The translations under genes were made by a program, and so were the position numbers. From contig DATKXO010000200.1 in assembly GCA_035528995.1 (NCBI GenBank), forward strand, positions 1-53,965: a stretch of 53,965 nt of DNA, read 5' to 3'. Positions within the stretch are counted from its first letter, which is position 1, and each line of letters begins with the position of its first letter. The stretch is from DATKXO01 sp035528995. GTDB lineage: Bacteria > Planctomycetota > Phycisphaerae > UBA1845. Below are positions 34,374 through 43,493 of the stretch, piece after piece. The notes below the pieces were generated by a model. It worked only from the letters and a program-made list of their open reading frames with translations. It did not search any database and was not told the origin of the DNA.

Positions 34374-37070
34374 ATGGAATGCAAACACGCAAGAAAACTG
34401 ATCGACGAGCGCCTCCAGGAACAGCCCGAGGCCGAGGGTGAAGACCAGCGCGACTGGTCCGAGCTCGACGCCCACCTGGCCGGCTGCCCCAAGTGCTCGG
34501 CCGACTGGCTCGAGCTGCTCCGCACGCGGAACCTGCTCGCACCCCTCTCCGACGATGCACCCACCGAACAGGAGGTCACCTCGATGTGGCAAGCCATCCA
34601 GACCGCCGGCCCGGCGCCCCTCACCGTCATCGCCCCGTCAACCGGACGCAGGCTCTTCCGCTACCTCGCCGCCTGCGCCGGTGTGGCCGCCGTCCTCTTC
34701 ATCGCCCTTCAACTCGGCAACCTGCAATACGGCGCGGGCATCGATTGGCCCGGTGTCGGCCGATTCGGGGGGGAGCGTCCGGTCATGTCTTTGGAACTCG
34801 CGGCCCATCCGGCGGACACCCGCGCCCTGCGACGCGCCGTGACGCACGCGAGCCCGGACCCGGCCGAACTGCAACGCCTTCAAGCCCTCGGGTACCTGGC
34901 CCCCGATTCGCAAGCTGAGCGGCGTGGTGTTCCTATCGAGGAGGAAGTCCTTCAAGGACGTAGTAGCGCTAGTCGTTCTGCGGAGCTGGCTGTTCCCGGG
35001 CGGGCACCGGCCGAAGACAAGCCGTCCACCGCCGAGGCCTTCTGGAACCTGGTCCAATCGGGCGACGGTTCCGTCGATCAATACATCTTCCCCAGTGCGG
35101 ATGAACTTGCCGACGTATCGCTCGTCTACTCTGGCTCTGCTGCCGGCGCCGGCCAACCCGTCACCGACTCGGTCCGGATTCAACTGCCCACCGGCTCAAC
35201 CGCCGTCGGCACCGATTTCAAACCCACCGCACCACCCGAACTGCCGCCAGCACCCGACAAACCAACCGGCCAGACCGATGGTGGCGCCTTCCTCTTTGCG
35301 AGCATCAGCCTACACGGTGTCACCGAGCCCGACACCGGACAGGACGCCGCCGCGGTGCAGGAGCAGGCCGATGAACCCATGACGCCTCCCGCCCCATCTG
35401 ATCGCCAGCCCCCCTCCACACGCACACCGGCGCAACCGCAGCCCAAGATCATCAAGACCGGTGAGCTGGGCGTCGAGGTGGCCGATTACGAGGCGGCCGT
35501 CGAGCGCATCGGCGTCATCGTGACCGAGCACGGCGCCTTCGTCGCCGACGGAGCCACGCAGGAGGAAACCGGCGGGGCGCTCATGGGCCGCGTCGTCATC
35601 CGAGTCCTGCCCGAGCGGTTCGACGCCCTCTTTGCGGCCCTCAAGGCCGTCGGGCGCGTCGAGTCGGAGAACGTCAAGGCCGCCGACGTGACGGCCGAGT
35701 ACGTCGACATCGAGGCCCGCATCGAAAGCCTGCGCATCACCGAGCAGCGACTCCAGGAACTGGTCAAGAGCAAGTCCTTCATCGACAAGATCGAGTCGCT
35801 CTTGGAGGTCGAGCGCGAGCTCACCCGCGTCCGCTCCCAGATCGAGCAGTTTCAGGGTCACATCCGTGTCATGGCCGACCGCATCGCCCTGTCCACCATC
35901 ACCGTCACCCTCCGCGAGCCGGCCCGGATGGTCCCGTCGGCCTCCATGTCGGTCGAGGTTCCGGTCCTGGCCGACGCGGCCGACGCCCTGGCCGAAGCGC
36001 TCGCCGGAATGAACGGCCGCCTCACCTCCGGCCAGACCTGCAAGCGCGACGACGGAACCCTCAAAGGTGAATACACGCTGGAGATCAGCCTGGCCCGATT
36101 CGGCGACCTGTTAAACGCCGTCGAAGCCCTCGGCCGCGTCGACCAACGCCAGATCAAGGACTGGCACCTCGGCGACGCGTCGCAGCCCTGGGCCGAACGG
36201 ACCAAGTGTCAGGTCGCGCTTGTCGTGTTCGAGCGTTCCCGGCCGCTGCCCAAGGGCACGATGCAGGTCGAGATCGACGCCCTCTCCGCCGCCCTCGACG
36301 CACTCAACAAGGTCCTCGCCACCTGCGACGGCTCGATCACCTCGAACAGGACCACCCGCCGAGACGACGGCTCCCACGTCGGCCAACTCAACCTAAGCGT
36401 CCCCGCCGGCCGCTTCGCCGACCTCACCGACGGCCTCGCCACCCTCGGCCGCACCACCGCCAAGCAGATCGCCGGTGAGGCCGGGCAGATCGTCGGCGGC
36501 GCCGCCAGCGTCTTGTGCCAGCTAGCGCTGACCCTGGCCGAGCGCCCCCGCGAAGTCCCCGTCGGCCACATGGCCATCGAGGTGGACGACTTCGCCAAGG
36601 CCCGCGACTCGCTGATCGAACTCGTGGACAAAAAGAGCGTCGAGGTCCTCGAGTCCTCCAGCAGTCAGCGCAACGACGGCACCTGGGTCGGCGCCTTCCG
36701 CCTGGGTGTCAAGGCCGGTGACATGGAGGAGGCAGTCGCCTGGATGGAATCGCTCGGAAAAGTCCTGAACCGGAGGATCACCGGCCTGGGCCTGGGCGAT
36801 CTCTCACGAATCGACCCGGACGCCCTGGGCACAATCGGCCTGGCCCTGGCCGAGAAGTCCGCCATCTCCCCCGAGCCGGACCGTGCCGGCGCGTCGATAC
36901 GCGGCCGACTCCGCGACGGCCTGGCCGGCCTCTACACCTCGTTGGGCCTGATCGTCTACGGACTGGTGGTTTTCGCCCCCTGGCTGATCATCATCCTGCT
37001 CGCCGCCTGGGCCATCATGCGCCTGCGGCGCAAACGCGTCGCGGCCCCCAGGCGTCAAAGCAAGTCGTAG
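34374..37070 (+). CDS. Giant membrane anti-sigma-like protein with zinc finger and DUF4349-like repeats
   Basis: An 898-residue protein that does not match any single family I can name. Residues 1-60 form a cytoplasmic zinc-binding anti-sigma (ZAS/zf-HC2) domain with Cys3, His34, Cys38 and Cys41 (HLAGCPKC). A membrane helix follows at about 96-114, then a low-complexity Pro/Ala/Thr-rich periplasmic linker. From about 362 a DUF4349-like unit (KTGELGVEVADYEAAVERIG) contains a heptad coiled coil (SFIDKIESLLEVERELTRVRSQIEQFQ). Three further repeats of about 100 residues carry a DDG motif and LxVxAxRFxDLLxAVExLG. A second membrane helix near 850-880 ends in a basic tail. It is the likely partner of the upstream sigma factor. 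Confidence 0.78.
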   Translation: MECKHARKLIDERLQEQPEAEGEDQRDWSELDAHLAGCPKCSADWLELLRTRNLLAPLSDDAPTEQEVTSMWQAIQTAGPAPLTVIAPSTGRRLFRYLAACAGVAAVLFIALQLGNLQYGAGIDWPGVGRFGGERPVMSLELAAHPADTRALRRAVTHASPDPAELQRLQALGYLAPDSQAERRGVPIEEEVLQGRSSASRSAELAVPGRAPAEDKPSTAEAFWNLVQSGDGSVDQYIFPSADELADVSLVYSGSAAGAGQPVTDSVRIQLPTGSTAVGTDFKPTAPPELPPAPDKPTGQTDGGAFLFASISLHGVTEPDTGQDAAAVQEQADEPMTPPAPSDRQPPSTRTPAQPQPKIIKTGELGVEVADYEAAVERIGVIVTEHGAFVADGATQEETGGALMGRVVIRVLPERFDALFAALKAVGRVESENVKAADVTAEYVDIEARIESLRITEQRLQELVKSKSFIDKIESLLEVERELTRVRSQIEQFQGHIRVMADRIALSTITVTLREPARMVPSASMSVEVPVLADAADALAEALAGMNGRLTSGQTCKRDDGTLKGEYTLEISLARFGDLLNAVEALGRVDQRQIKDWHLGDASQPWAERTKCQVALVVFERSRPLPKGTMQVEIDALSAALDALNKVLATCDGSITSNRTTRRDDGSHVGQLNLSVPAGRFADLTDGLATLGRTTAKQIAGEAGQIVGGAASVLCQLALTLAERPREVPVGHMAIEVDDFAKARDSLIELVDKKSVEVLESSSSQRNDGTWVGAFRLGVKAGDMEEAVAWMESLGKVLNRRITGLGLGDLSRIDPDALGTIGLALAEKSAISPEPDRAGASIRGRLRDGLAGLYTSLGLIVYGLVVFAPWLIIILLAAWAIMRLRRKRVAAPRRQSKS

Positions 37071-37127
37071 GGATTCCAGCGATGTGCCGACTGCCCGCCC
37101 CGCGGCGGCCGCAACCCGGAGAGTGTG

Positions 37128-37148
37128 GCACCGGTTTGCAACCGGTGC
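37128..37148. repeat. GCACCGGTT hairpin repeat
   Basis: Perfect 9-bp stem GCACCGGTT/AACCGGTGC with loop TGC, located between the convergent ends of the anti-sigma-like gene and the sirtuin gene, where it may also act as a bidirectional terminator. It is the sister of the hairpin at 34338-34358. Confidence 0.6.
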
Positions 37149-37158
37149 GGCGGATCGG

Positions 37159-37938
37159 TCACGCCGACGCCGCGCTCATCGCCTCCACGATCGCCGGCAG
37201 AATCTCGCCGCTGGGCCCGGTCAGGCAGTAGTCGGCCGCCGACGATAGGGGGGTTGCCTCCGGGTTGATCTCGACAATCGCGGCGCCGGTGTCCGCCGCC
37301 CAGGTAGCGATCGAGGCCGCCGGATGCACCACGGCACTCGTCCCGGCGACCAGCATGACCTGACAGTCCCTGGCAGCCGTAACCGCGGCGGCGAACTCGT
37401 CCGACGGCAGCATCTCCCCGAACCAGACCACCCCCGGCCTCATCATCGCCCCGCATTTCGGGCAGTGCGGAATCTCGTCAAGAACATCGTCCGGAGTGAC
37501 CCGCGTGTCGGGGCACGGCGGCTCGTCCGACGGATGACCACCCGTGCAGCGATTGATCCAGACGTTCCCGTGCAGCTCGATGATGCGTTCGCTGCCGGCC
37601 ACCCGGTGCAGGTCGTCCACGTTCTGCGTGACCAGCGTGAAGCTCGGGATCATTCCTTCCAGCCGGGCCAGGGCGTAATGCCCCGGGTTGGGCTTGCACT
37701 CGGCCAGCTTCTTCCTGCGCCAGAAGTAGAACCGCCAGACGTCCTCGGGGTCGGCGTGGAAGGCCTCGGGGCTGGCCACCTCCTCCGGTCGGCGCCCCTC
37801 CCACAACCCGCCGTGTCCGCGGAAGGTGGCCACGCCGCTCTCGGCCGAGACGCCCGCCCCCGTCATGCAGCACACGCGTTCCGCCTCCTTCAGCATGTCG
37901 GCTACTTGTCGGATGTTGTTGGCCAGTTCGGTCGCCAT
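37159..37938 (-). CDS. Sir2-family NAD-dependent protein deacylase
   Basis: A 259-residue sirtuin. The NAD-binding motif is VCCMTGAGVSAESGVATFRGHGGLW, the catalytic region is LVTQNVDDLHRVAG and IELHGNVW with the active His. Zinc-binding cysteines are Cys in NRCTGG, CPDT and CPKC. The Tyr-Phe-Trp-Arg motif (FYFWRRKK) resembles the Tyr-x-x-Arg that marks SIRT5-like desuccinylases/deacylases. GGAGG lies 6 bases before the ATG at 37938. It is divergent from the TolC-like gene across about 58 bases. Consumption of NAD links it loosely to the pncAB genes in this window. Acyl specificity is inferred only. Confidence 0.9.
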   Translation of the reverse strand: MATELANNIRQVADMLKEAERVCCMTGAGVSAESGVATFRGHGGLWEGRRPEEVASPEAFHADPEDVWRFYFWRRKKLAECKPNPGHYALARLEGMIPSFTLVTQNVDDLHRVAGSERIIELHGNVWINRCTGGHPSDEPPCPDTRVTPDDVLDEIPHCPKCGAMMRPGVVWFGEMLPSDEFAAAVTAARDCQVMLVAGTSAVVHPAASIATWAADTGAAIVEINPEATPLSSAADYCLTGPSGEILPAIVEAMSAASA

Positions 37939-37995
37939 GTCGGTCCTCCACGAACGTAGCTTGACAGGTGACCACGATCGCATCAAGGTGCATCC

Positions 37996-39765
37996 ATGGC
38001 GCGGCGCTTTCTCCTTCTGGCTGTGGGGGTCGGATTGCTTGCCGGCACCCTCGGCTGCCACCAGTGGTTCCTCGATGAGGCTGACCGAGAGGTCAAGCAG
38101 CTCATCGAGTCGCGCCAGCAGGCCGCGCTGGGCGAAACCCATCCGGTCGATATCGGCTCCGAGACGGGCGATCTGGCCAAGACGGACGACATGTACCGCT
38201 TCGTCCCCCACCCGGTCGACTCCCGGGTGCCCGACGCGTTCCAGGCCGCCACCGCCCCACGCGACGAGCCCGAGGAGATGTCGGTCGAGGACGACATCAC
38301 CTCGCAGCCCGCAACGTCACCGGACCGCCAGGCCCAGGTCTTCACCCTGGCCGACTGTCTGGCTTACGCTCAGGGCTACGCCCGGGAACTCCAGACGGCC
38401 AAGGAGGACCTCTACCTGTCCGCGCTGGCCTTGTCGCTGGAGCGGCACCTGTGGACGCCGCGGTTCAGCGGCGGCACGTCGTTCGAGTTCGCCGACTACG
38501 GGCAGGTTCGCGACTTCGACCGGGCCATGACGGCCATCGCCCAGTTGGCCGTCGAGCAGCAGTTGCCCTACGGCGGAACGGTGACGGCTCGGATCATCGA
38601 CGCCTGGATGCGCGACCTGAAGGTCCACACCACGTCCGGCGAGACCGGTCAGATGATCCTCGAGGCCGACATCCCGCTCCTTCGCGGTGCGGGTCGGGTC
38701 GCCTATGAAAGCCGCTACCAGGCCGAAAGGGACCTGATCTACGCCGTCCGCGGCTTCGAGCGCTTTCGGCGCGAGTTCCTGGTGGACATCGCCAGCGACT
38801 ACTTCAGGCTGCTGTCCTTGCTGGCCCAGATCGAGAGCGCCCAGGCTCAGGTGACCAGCCTGGCCGGCGTGCGTGACGAGGCCCAGGCCAAGGTCAAGGT
38901 CGACTACAAGGATTCCCTCCGGATCGAGGCCGACCGCGCCCGGGTCGAGTACCTTTCGGCTCAAAACCGCGTGGTCAGTGCCCTGGAGACGTATGACTCG
39001 GCCCTGGACCGGTTCAAGATCCGCCTGGGCATGAGCACGGAGTCCCCCATCGAGCTCGCCGGGGAGGACATCGCCTTGTACGAGCCGGACGTGGTCGAGC
39101 GGGAGGCCGTCGCCACGGCTTTGAAATACCGGTTGGATTTGCTCAACACGCTGGACAGCGTGGACGATGCCCGACGGGGCGTGCAGGTCGCTCGGAACAA
39201 CCTGCTTCCCGATTTCGACTTCTCCGGCAGCGTCGGGATGAACACCGACCCGGACAAGCCCGACACGCTGCAGTACAACACCGAACGCACCACCTGGCGG
39301 GGCATGCTCGAGTTGGAGATTCCGTTGGACCGCAAGGAGGAGCGGAACCAGGTCCGATCGGCCTGGATCGACCTGCGACGGGCCGAGCGCCGCTACGACG
39401 AGTTCGCCGATCAGGTGCGGGCCGAGGTGCGCCGGGCCATCCGCCAGATTACGCTGGCCAGAACCTCGCTGGCCATCCAGGCGGAACGGGTGGTGATCAA
39501 CGAGTTCCGCGCCGCCCAGGCGGCGGCTTTGCTCGATACGGGCAAGGCCAGGTCCACCCGCGACAAGGTCGAGGCCGAAAACGACCTGCGCGACGCCCGC
39601 AACGCGTACGCCAACGCCCGGGCCGATTACCGGCGGACCATCCTGGAGTTCCTGCTCGCCAGCGGGACGCTCCGCGTCGGCGACGACGGGCGATGGGTCA
39701 CCTTCCAGGACGCCGCAGCCGGTGCCTTCACGCCGCCCCCCGAACCGCCGGATGCCCCCGACTGA
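37996..39765 (+). CDS. TolC-family outer-membrane efflux lipoprotein
   Basis: A 589-residue outer-membrane-factor protein. The N-terminal signal ends in a lipobox (LLAGTLGC, Cys at about 21), so the protein is acylated. A low-conserved region to about residue 115 is followed by two repeats of long alpha-helical TolC-type sequence, for example SLLAQIESAQAQVTSLAG and LARTSLAIQAERVVINEFRAAQAAALLDTGKARSTRDKVEAENDLRDARNAYANARADY. It likely forms the outer channel of a tripartite export system and may serve the RND pair at 6.6-11.2 kb, though they are not linked. The coding frame is clear; substrate unknown. Confidence 0.88.
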   Translation: MARRFLLLAVGVGLLAGTLGCHQWFLDEADREVKQLIESRQQAALGETHPVDIGSETGDLAKTDDMYRFVPHPVDSRVPDAFQAATAPRDEPEEMSVEDDITSQPATSPDRQAQVFTLADCLAYAQGYARELQTAKEDLYLSALALSLERHLWTPRFSGGTSFEFADYGQVRDFDRAMTAIAQLAVEQQLPYGGTVTARIIDAWMRDLKVHTTSGETGQMILEADIPLLRGAGRVAYESRYQAERDLIYAVRGFERFRREFLVDIASDYFRLLSLLAQIESAQAQVTSLAGVRDEAQAKVKVDYKDSLRIEADRARVEYLSAQNRVVSALETYDSALDRFKIRLGMSTESPIELAGEDIALYEPDVVEREAVATALKYRLDLLNTLDSVDDARRGVQVARNNLLPDFDFSGSVGMNTDPDKPDTLQYNTERTTWRGMLELEIPLDRKEERNQVRSAWIDLRRAERRYDEFADQVRAEVRRAIRQITLARTSLAIQAERVVINEFRAAQAAALLDTGKARSTRDKVEAENDLRDARNAYANARADYRRTILEFLLASGTLRVGDDGRWVTFQDAAAGAFTPPPEPPDAPD

Positions 39766-39797
39766 CACGCCGGGCGTGTGACAGTCTAGGTGGGTGC

Positions 39798-39820
39798 CAC
39801 TGGCAGCTTGCCTGCCAGTG
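39798..39820. repeat. CACTGGCAG hairpin repeat
   Basis: Perfect 9-bp stem CACTGGCAG/CTGCCAGTG with loop CTTGC, preceded by GGGTGC. A relative at 44350-44372 (CACGGGCGG/CCGCCCGTG, loop CTCGT) has two base pairs changed on both arms (T-A to G-C, A-T to G-C). The pair marks a structured repeat family. Confidence 0.6.
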
Positions 39821-39972
39821 TGTGTGCTCCACTCGCCCACGCCGGGGACCGCCCCCCACGCCTCGCCTGAATCACCCCGTAGACACGCTCGCCGAATCGT
39901 GCGACTCTATGAGTGCCGGTCGCGGACGGCTGCCGGCAGCCGTTGGTCCCGTTACGGATGGGCGCTCAAGTC

Positions 39973-41004
39973 ATGCGGCGAACCGCTGGGTTGTGTTCGT
40001 TCCGATCGATCGTCTTTCTGTTGCTGGGTGCGGCTGTGGTGCGTCCTGCTCAGGGGCAACCCATCGACCGCCCGATCAGCCCTGAGGTCAGGCAGGCGGC
40101 AGCCGGGTTCGAGCGGGCCTATGCGTCCGGCGAGTTCGCCGAGGCGCTCGAGCATGCCCTTCGCCTGGTGGAACTGCACCCGGGGTCAGGGACCCCGGAA
40201 TACAACGTCGCCTGTCTGTTCGCACGGCTCGAGAAGAAGGACGAGGCCGTCGAGTGGCTCGAACGAGCGATCGACGCCGGGTACGACAATCCCGCCAAAA
40301 TCGCCGACGACGCGGACCTGACCTCGGTTCGTCAACACGCTCGTTTCCAGGAGCTGCTCGGCAGAGCCAAGGAGCAGTTCGGACAGAGGTCGGCCATCTA
40401 CCTGCCCGAGGGCTTCAGCCCGCAGACGCCGGCGCCCCTGATCGTCCTGCTGCACAACTTCGGCGGCAATGCCCGCAGCGTCATGAACCAGTGGCGCGAG
40501 GCGGCCGACGAGGCCGGCGCTGTCCTGCTCGCCCCCAAGGCGCCGAAGAACATCAACCCGGCCCAGGCCCGCTGGACCACGCCCGACGAGACCGAACCGA
40601 TCGTCCTCCAGCAGATCGACGAGCTGCGGGCGCGGCACGGCAACATCGCCGCCGACCGCATCGTCCTGGCCGGCATGGGCCAGGGCGGCGACATGGCGTA
40701 CGTTCTGGCGCTGAAGCACCCCGATTCGTTTTGCGGCTTGGTTTCGGTGGCCGGGCATCTTGTTCCGGCCTCGGTCGGGTTGGCCGAGGCGCCCGGGGTT
40801 GAGAAGCTTCGCGCCTACCTCCTCGTTGGTGACCAGGATCGAGAGGCGGACAACTGCCGCGCCGCGGCCGAGACACTGCGAGCGGCCGGGATTGCCGTTG
40901 AACTCAGGATGCTGCCGGATATGGACCGCTTCTTCCCGACGGACCGCACCGCCCAGCAGCGCCGGGCCATCGCCTTCGTCCTGGGTGAATCGAGCGGCGA
41001 ATAG
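39973..41004 (+). CDS. Secreted TPR and alpha/beta-hydrolase-like protein, nucleophile missing
   Basis: A 343-residue exported protein. ATG 39973 gives a clear signal peptide (SFRSIVFLLLGAAVVRPAQG). Residues about 35-120 form a TPR-like helical region (EYNVACLFARLEKKDEAVEWLERAIDAGY). The rest is an alpha/beta-hydrolase fold with APLIVLLHNFGGNARS, the oxyanion-hole strand. The nucleophile elbow, normally GxSxG, reads AGMGQGGDMAY, so the catalytic Ser is Gly236. The expected His at the end reads DMDRFFP, so it also seems absent. It is therefore probably a non-catalytic binding protein. Neighbours are a TolC-like gene and thiL. Confidence 0.78.
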   Translation: MRRTAGLCSFRSIVFLLLGAAVVRPAQGQPIDRPISPEVRQAAAGFERAYASGEFAEALEHALRLVELHPGSGTPEYNVACLFARLEKKDEAVEWLERAIDAGYDNPAKIADDADLTSVRQHARFQELLGRAKEQFGQRSAIYLPEGFSPQTPAPLIVLLHNFGGNARSVMNQWREAADEAGAVLLAPKAPKNINPAQARWTTPDETEPIVLQQIDELRARHGNIAADRIVLAGMGQGGDMAYVLALKHPDSFCGLVSVAGHLVPASVGLAEAPGVEKLRAYLLVGDQDREADNCRAAAETLRAAGIAVELRMLPDMDRFFPTDRTAQQRRAIAFVLGESSGE

Positions 41005-41054
41005 GCCGGCGGCCCGCATCACCGGCGGATCAGCACGGCACGGAGGGCATTGCA

Positions 41055-42002
41055 GTGGCCGATGGCGAGCGCGAGTTGGTGCGGTGGTTGCAGCAGCGGA
41101 CCGGCCCGTCGAAGTGGCCTGTGCTGTTGGGCATCGGGGACGACATGGCCATCGTCGAGGTTGGTGGCACGGTGGCCGGCGCCGGTGCGACGGCCCTGAT
41201 CACCAGCGACATGCTGATGGACGGCGTCCACTTCCAGACGGCGGAACACAGCCTGGAACAGATCGGTCGCAAGGCCATCGCCTGCAGCCTGAGCGACTGT
41301 GCCGCCATGGCCGTCAGACCGGTGGCCGCGACCGTTTCGGTGGCCTGGCCGGCTGGCGGCAGCATCGAGGATGCCAAGAGGCTCTTCAACGGAATGCAGG
41401 ACATGGCCGGCCAGTTCGACTGCGCCATCGTCGGCGGTGACACCACCAGTTGGAAGCAGCCCCTGGCCATCGACGTGGCCATGATCGCCTCCGAATACGC
41501 CGACCATCCTCCGGTGTTGCGCAGCGGTGCCCGCACCGGCGATACACTCTACGTGACCGGTCCGCTGGGTGGCAGCCGCCTGGGGCGGCACATGAGTTTC
41601 GTCCCACGCGTTCGAGAGGCCCGCTCCATTGCCGCCACCATGGGTCCGCACCTGCACGCCATGATGGACCTCAGCGACGGCCTGTCGCTGGACCTGCACC
41701 GCATGTGCGAGGCCTCCAACGTCGGGGCGGAGCTGATCGAGGACCTGTTCGCCCGCGTCATCAGCGACGACGCCCGCCGCGTGTCTGAGGCCGATGGGGT
41801 CTCGCCGCTCCGGCACGCCCTGGACGATGGTGAGGATTTCGAGCTGCTGCTGGCCGTCGGTGGCGACGCGCCGGAACCGCCGGCCATCGAGGCCGTGTAC
41901 CTGCATCCCGTCGGGCGCGTGGTCGCGGACGGCATCACCCTGCGCCGGCACGACGGCAGCACACAGCCCGTCGAGCCCGCCGGTTACGAGCACCTGTTGT
42001 GA
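41055..42002 (+). CDS. thiL: Thiamine-monophosphate kinase
   Basis: A 315-residue ThiL, which phosphorylates thiamine monophosphate to thiamine pyrophosphate with ATP. The first motif is LLGIGDDMAIV, followed by ITSDMLMDGVHF, GRKAIACSLSDCAAMA and the Mg-binding IVGGDTT. The C-terminal LDDGEDFELLLAV is the family's second nucleotide signature. The start is GTG 41055 with GGAGG 8 bases upstream. The stop overlaps the tsaE start by 4 bases. No other thiamine genes are adjacent. Confidence 0.93.
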   Translation: MADGERELVRWLQQRTGPSKWPVLLGIGDDMAIVEVGGTVAGAGATALITSDMLMDGVHFQTAEHSLEQIGRKAIACSLSDCAAMAVRPVAATVSVAWPAGGSIEDAKRLFNGMQDMAGQFDCAIVGGDTTSWKQPLAIDVAMIASEYADHPPVLRSGARTGDTLYVTGPLGGSRLGRHMSFVPRVREARSIAATMGPHLHAMMDLSDGLSLDLHRMCEASNVGAELIEDLFARVISDDARRVSEADGVSPLRHALDDGEDFELLLAVGGDAPEPPAIEAVYLHPVGRVVADGITLRRHDGSTQPVEPAGYEHLL

Positions 42003-42499
42003 CCGCTCCGCCCTGCGTCGTCCATTCCGACAGTGTCGACCAGACCCGCCGGCTCGGGCAGCGCATGGGGGCCGCCTTGGCCGGCGGCGAGGTCATCGCC
42101 CTGGTCGGCCCGCTCGGTGCCGGCAAGACCCAGTTCGTCAAGGGCCTGGCCGTCGGCAACGGGCAGGCGGACCCCTCGCGCGTGACCAGCCCGACCTTCG
42201 TGCTCGTCAACGAGTATTCCGGGCGCATCTACGTGTACCACGTGGACGCGTATCGGCTCGGCGGCTCTGGCGAGCTCGTCGCACTGGGTTTCGACGAGAT
42301 GATCTCGCCCGCATCGTGCGTCGTCCTCGAGTGGGCCGACCGAGTCGAGGGCGTCTTGCCGGAGGATTGCCTGACCATCCGGTTCGAGCCCACGGGCGAG
42401 ACTTCGCGCCGGCTGACCATGGATGCCGGCGGGCCGTCGTCACAACGGTTGTTGGATTCGATTCGCGATGATGCCCGACGCGCCCGACAGCCCGAATAG
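41999..42499 (+). CDS. tsaE: tRNA threonylcarbamoyladenosine biosynthesis ATPase TsaE
   Basis: A 166-residue TsaE (YjeE), the ATPase that works with TsaB and TsaD to make the t6A modification of tRNAs. The P-loop is VGPLGAGKTQFVKGLA, followed by TSPTFVLVNEY, YHVDAYRLGG and VLEWADRVEG. The GTG start overlaps the thiL stop (GTGA), so the two are co-translated. The C-terminal tail (about 20 residues) is variable. No tsaB or tsaD gene is in the window. Confidence 0.94.
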   Translation: MTAPPCVVHSDSVDQTRRLGQRMGAALAGGEVIALVGPLGAGKTQFVKGLAVGNGQADPSRVTSPTFVLVNEYSGRIYVYHVDAYRLGGSGELVALGFDEMISPASCVVLEWADRVEGVLPEDCLTIRFEPTGETSRRLTMDAGGPSSQRLLDSIRDDARRARQPE

Positions 42500-42639
42500 T
42501 CCACCGGGGACCTCGCCCGGCCCGCCCGGCCGCACCGCGCCCGACTTTCAGTACCGTCCCGATTCTCGGGATCAGGGAGCGGCCCCCGTCCTCTGCGAAG
42601 AGACGCCCAACACCGCTTCCAGGATCAGCCCGCCGCTTC

Positions 42640-42792
42640 GCGAGCCGCGAACTTCAGTTCGCGCGGACTATGCCACGCGTGACACGCCGACTCGCGCCCT
42701 ACCTGATCGGCATGAACAACGTGTAAACGGTGTCACGCGAGACGCGTAGGGCAGGTGGAGCGAAGCGCAACCCACCACCTGACTACCTGCCC
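42640..42792. repeat. Composite repeat, left of the exosortase pair
   Basis: This gap is repeat-rich. It begins with the GCGAACTTCAGTTCGC palindrome (42647-42662, copy B). It then shares GACACGCC-ACTCGCG and ATCGGCAT-A-AA strings with the element at 44214-44430. It ends in GGTGGAGCGAAGCGCAACCC and ACCACCTGACT, also present in that copy. GGGCAGGT (42748-42755) and ACCTGCCC (42785-42792) pair across the last part, spanning the stop of the membrane-partner gene and possibly forming its terminator. Confidence 0.65.
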
Positions 42793-43493
42793 TTGGCACC
42801 AGCGTCCTTATGAGTGCGTCGTTTCGCTCGTCCCGGCTTTTGATCGCCGTGCGTGGCTCGTCCTGTCTTTGCCCGTCCTGAGCCCCGCAGCGCCGCCAGA
42901 TCCCCGTGCCGGAAGCACACCAGCACCCAGATCGCCAGCGGAACGACGAAGCACGTGGTCAGCGACCGGGTCAACGTCTCGGTGGCAAACGCCAGAACGC
43001 GCCGCCAGAAGTCGCTCGGGTAGAACAGCGCCAGCGGCGAGTCGCTGCAGAAGGCGTTGAAGATCATCAGCCACATGCGCAGCAGAATGAACGCGCCGAT
43101 CAGGACGAATCCCCACAACACCGCCTTCCAGCGTCGGCGCCACGGAACCGGAGACGGCAGCACCAGGGCCAGGAACAGAACGGTCGGCACGTAGCCGATG
43201 TACTGGCTGCTGACCGGCTGGTTGCCCCTGGCCCGCGTCGCGTGGTTCATCAGTGACAGACGTGTGTCCTGCATTCTTGTGGCCGCGTACGTGCCGGCTT
43301 CCACGGCCTGCGGCTCAAACCGGATCGCCGCCCCGTCGTACCACCTGGCGAACACGAAGTTGCCCACGGACCGCAGCGCCCGCGCGTAACCCTCCGACCA
43401 CCAGAGCCACCCCAGCATGAGAAGGATGTAGAGAACCGCCGCCGCCAGCAGGCGCAGCACGGCCTGTCTAAGCAGTCGCCGGGGAGGACGCAT
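42783..43493 (-). CDS. Exosortase-associated membrane protein
   Basis: A 236-residue membrane protein with about four hydrophobic helices (VLYILLMLGWLWW, VPTVLFLALVLPSPV, AVLWGFVLIGAFILLRMWL, LTTCFVVPLAIWVLVCF) and a highly basic C-terminal tail (RAKTGRATHGDQKPGRAKRR). It overlaps the end of the exosortase gene by 26 bases, so it is translated with it. It matches no catalytic family I recognise; partner membrane proteins of this layout are found next to exosortase H. It may support the sortase reaction or coordinate export of target proteins (inference). Confidence 0.7.
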   Translation of the reverse strand: MRPPRRLLRQAVLRLLAAAVLYILLMLGWLWWSEGYARALRSVGNFVFARWYDGAAIRFEPQAVEAGTYAATRMQDTRLSLMNHATRARGNQPVSSQYIGYVPTVLFLALVLPSPVPWRRRWKAVLWGFVLIGAFILLRMWLMIFNAFCSDSPLALFYPSDFWRRVLAFATETLTRSLTTCFVVPLAIWVLVCFRHGDLAALRGSGRAKTGRATHGDQKPGRAKRRTHKDAGAKGR

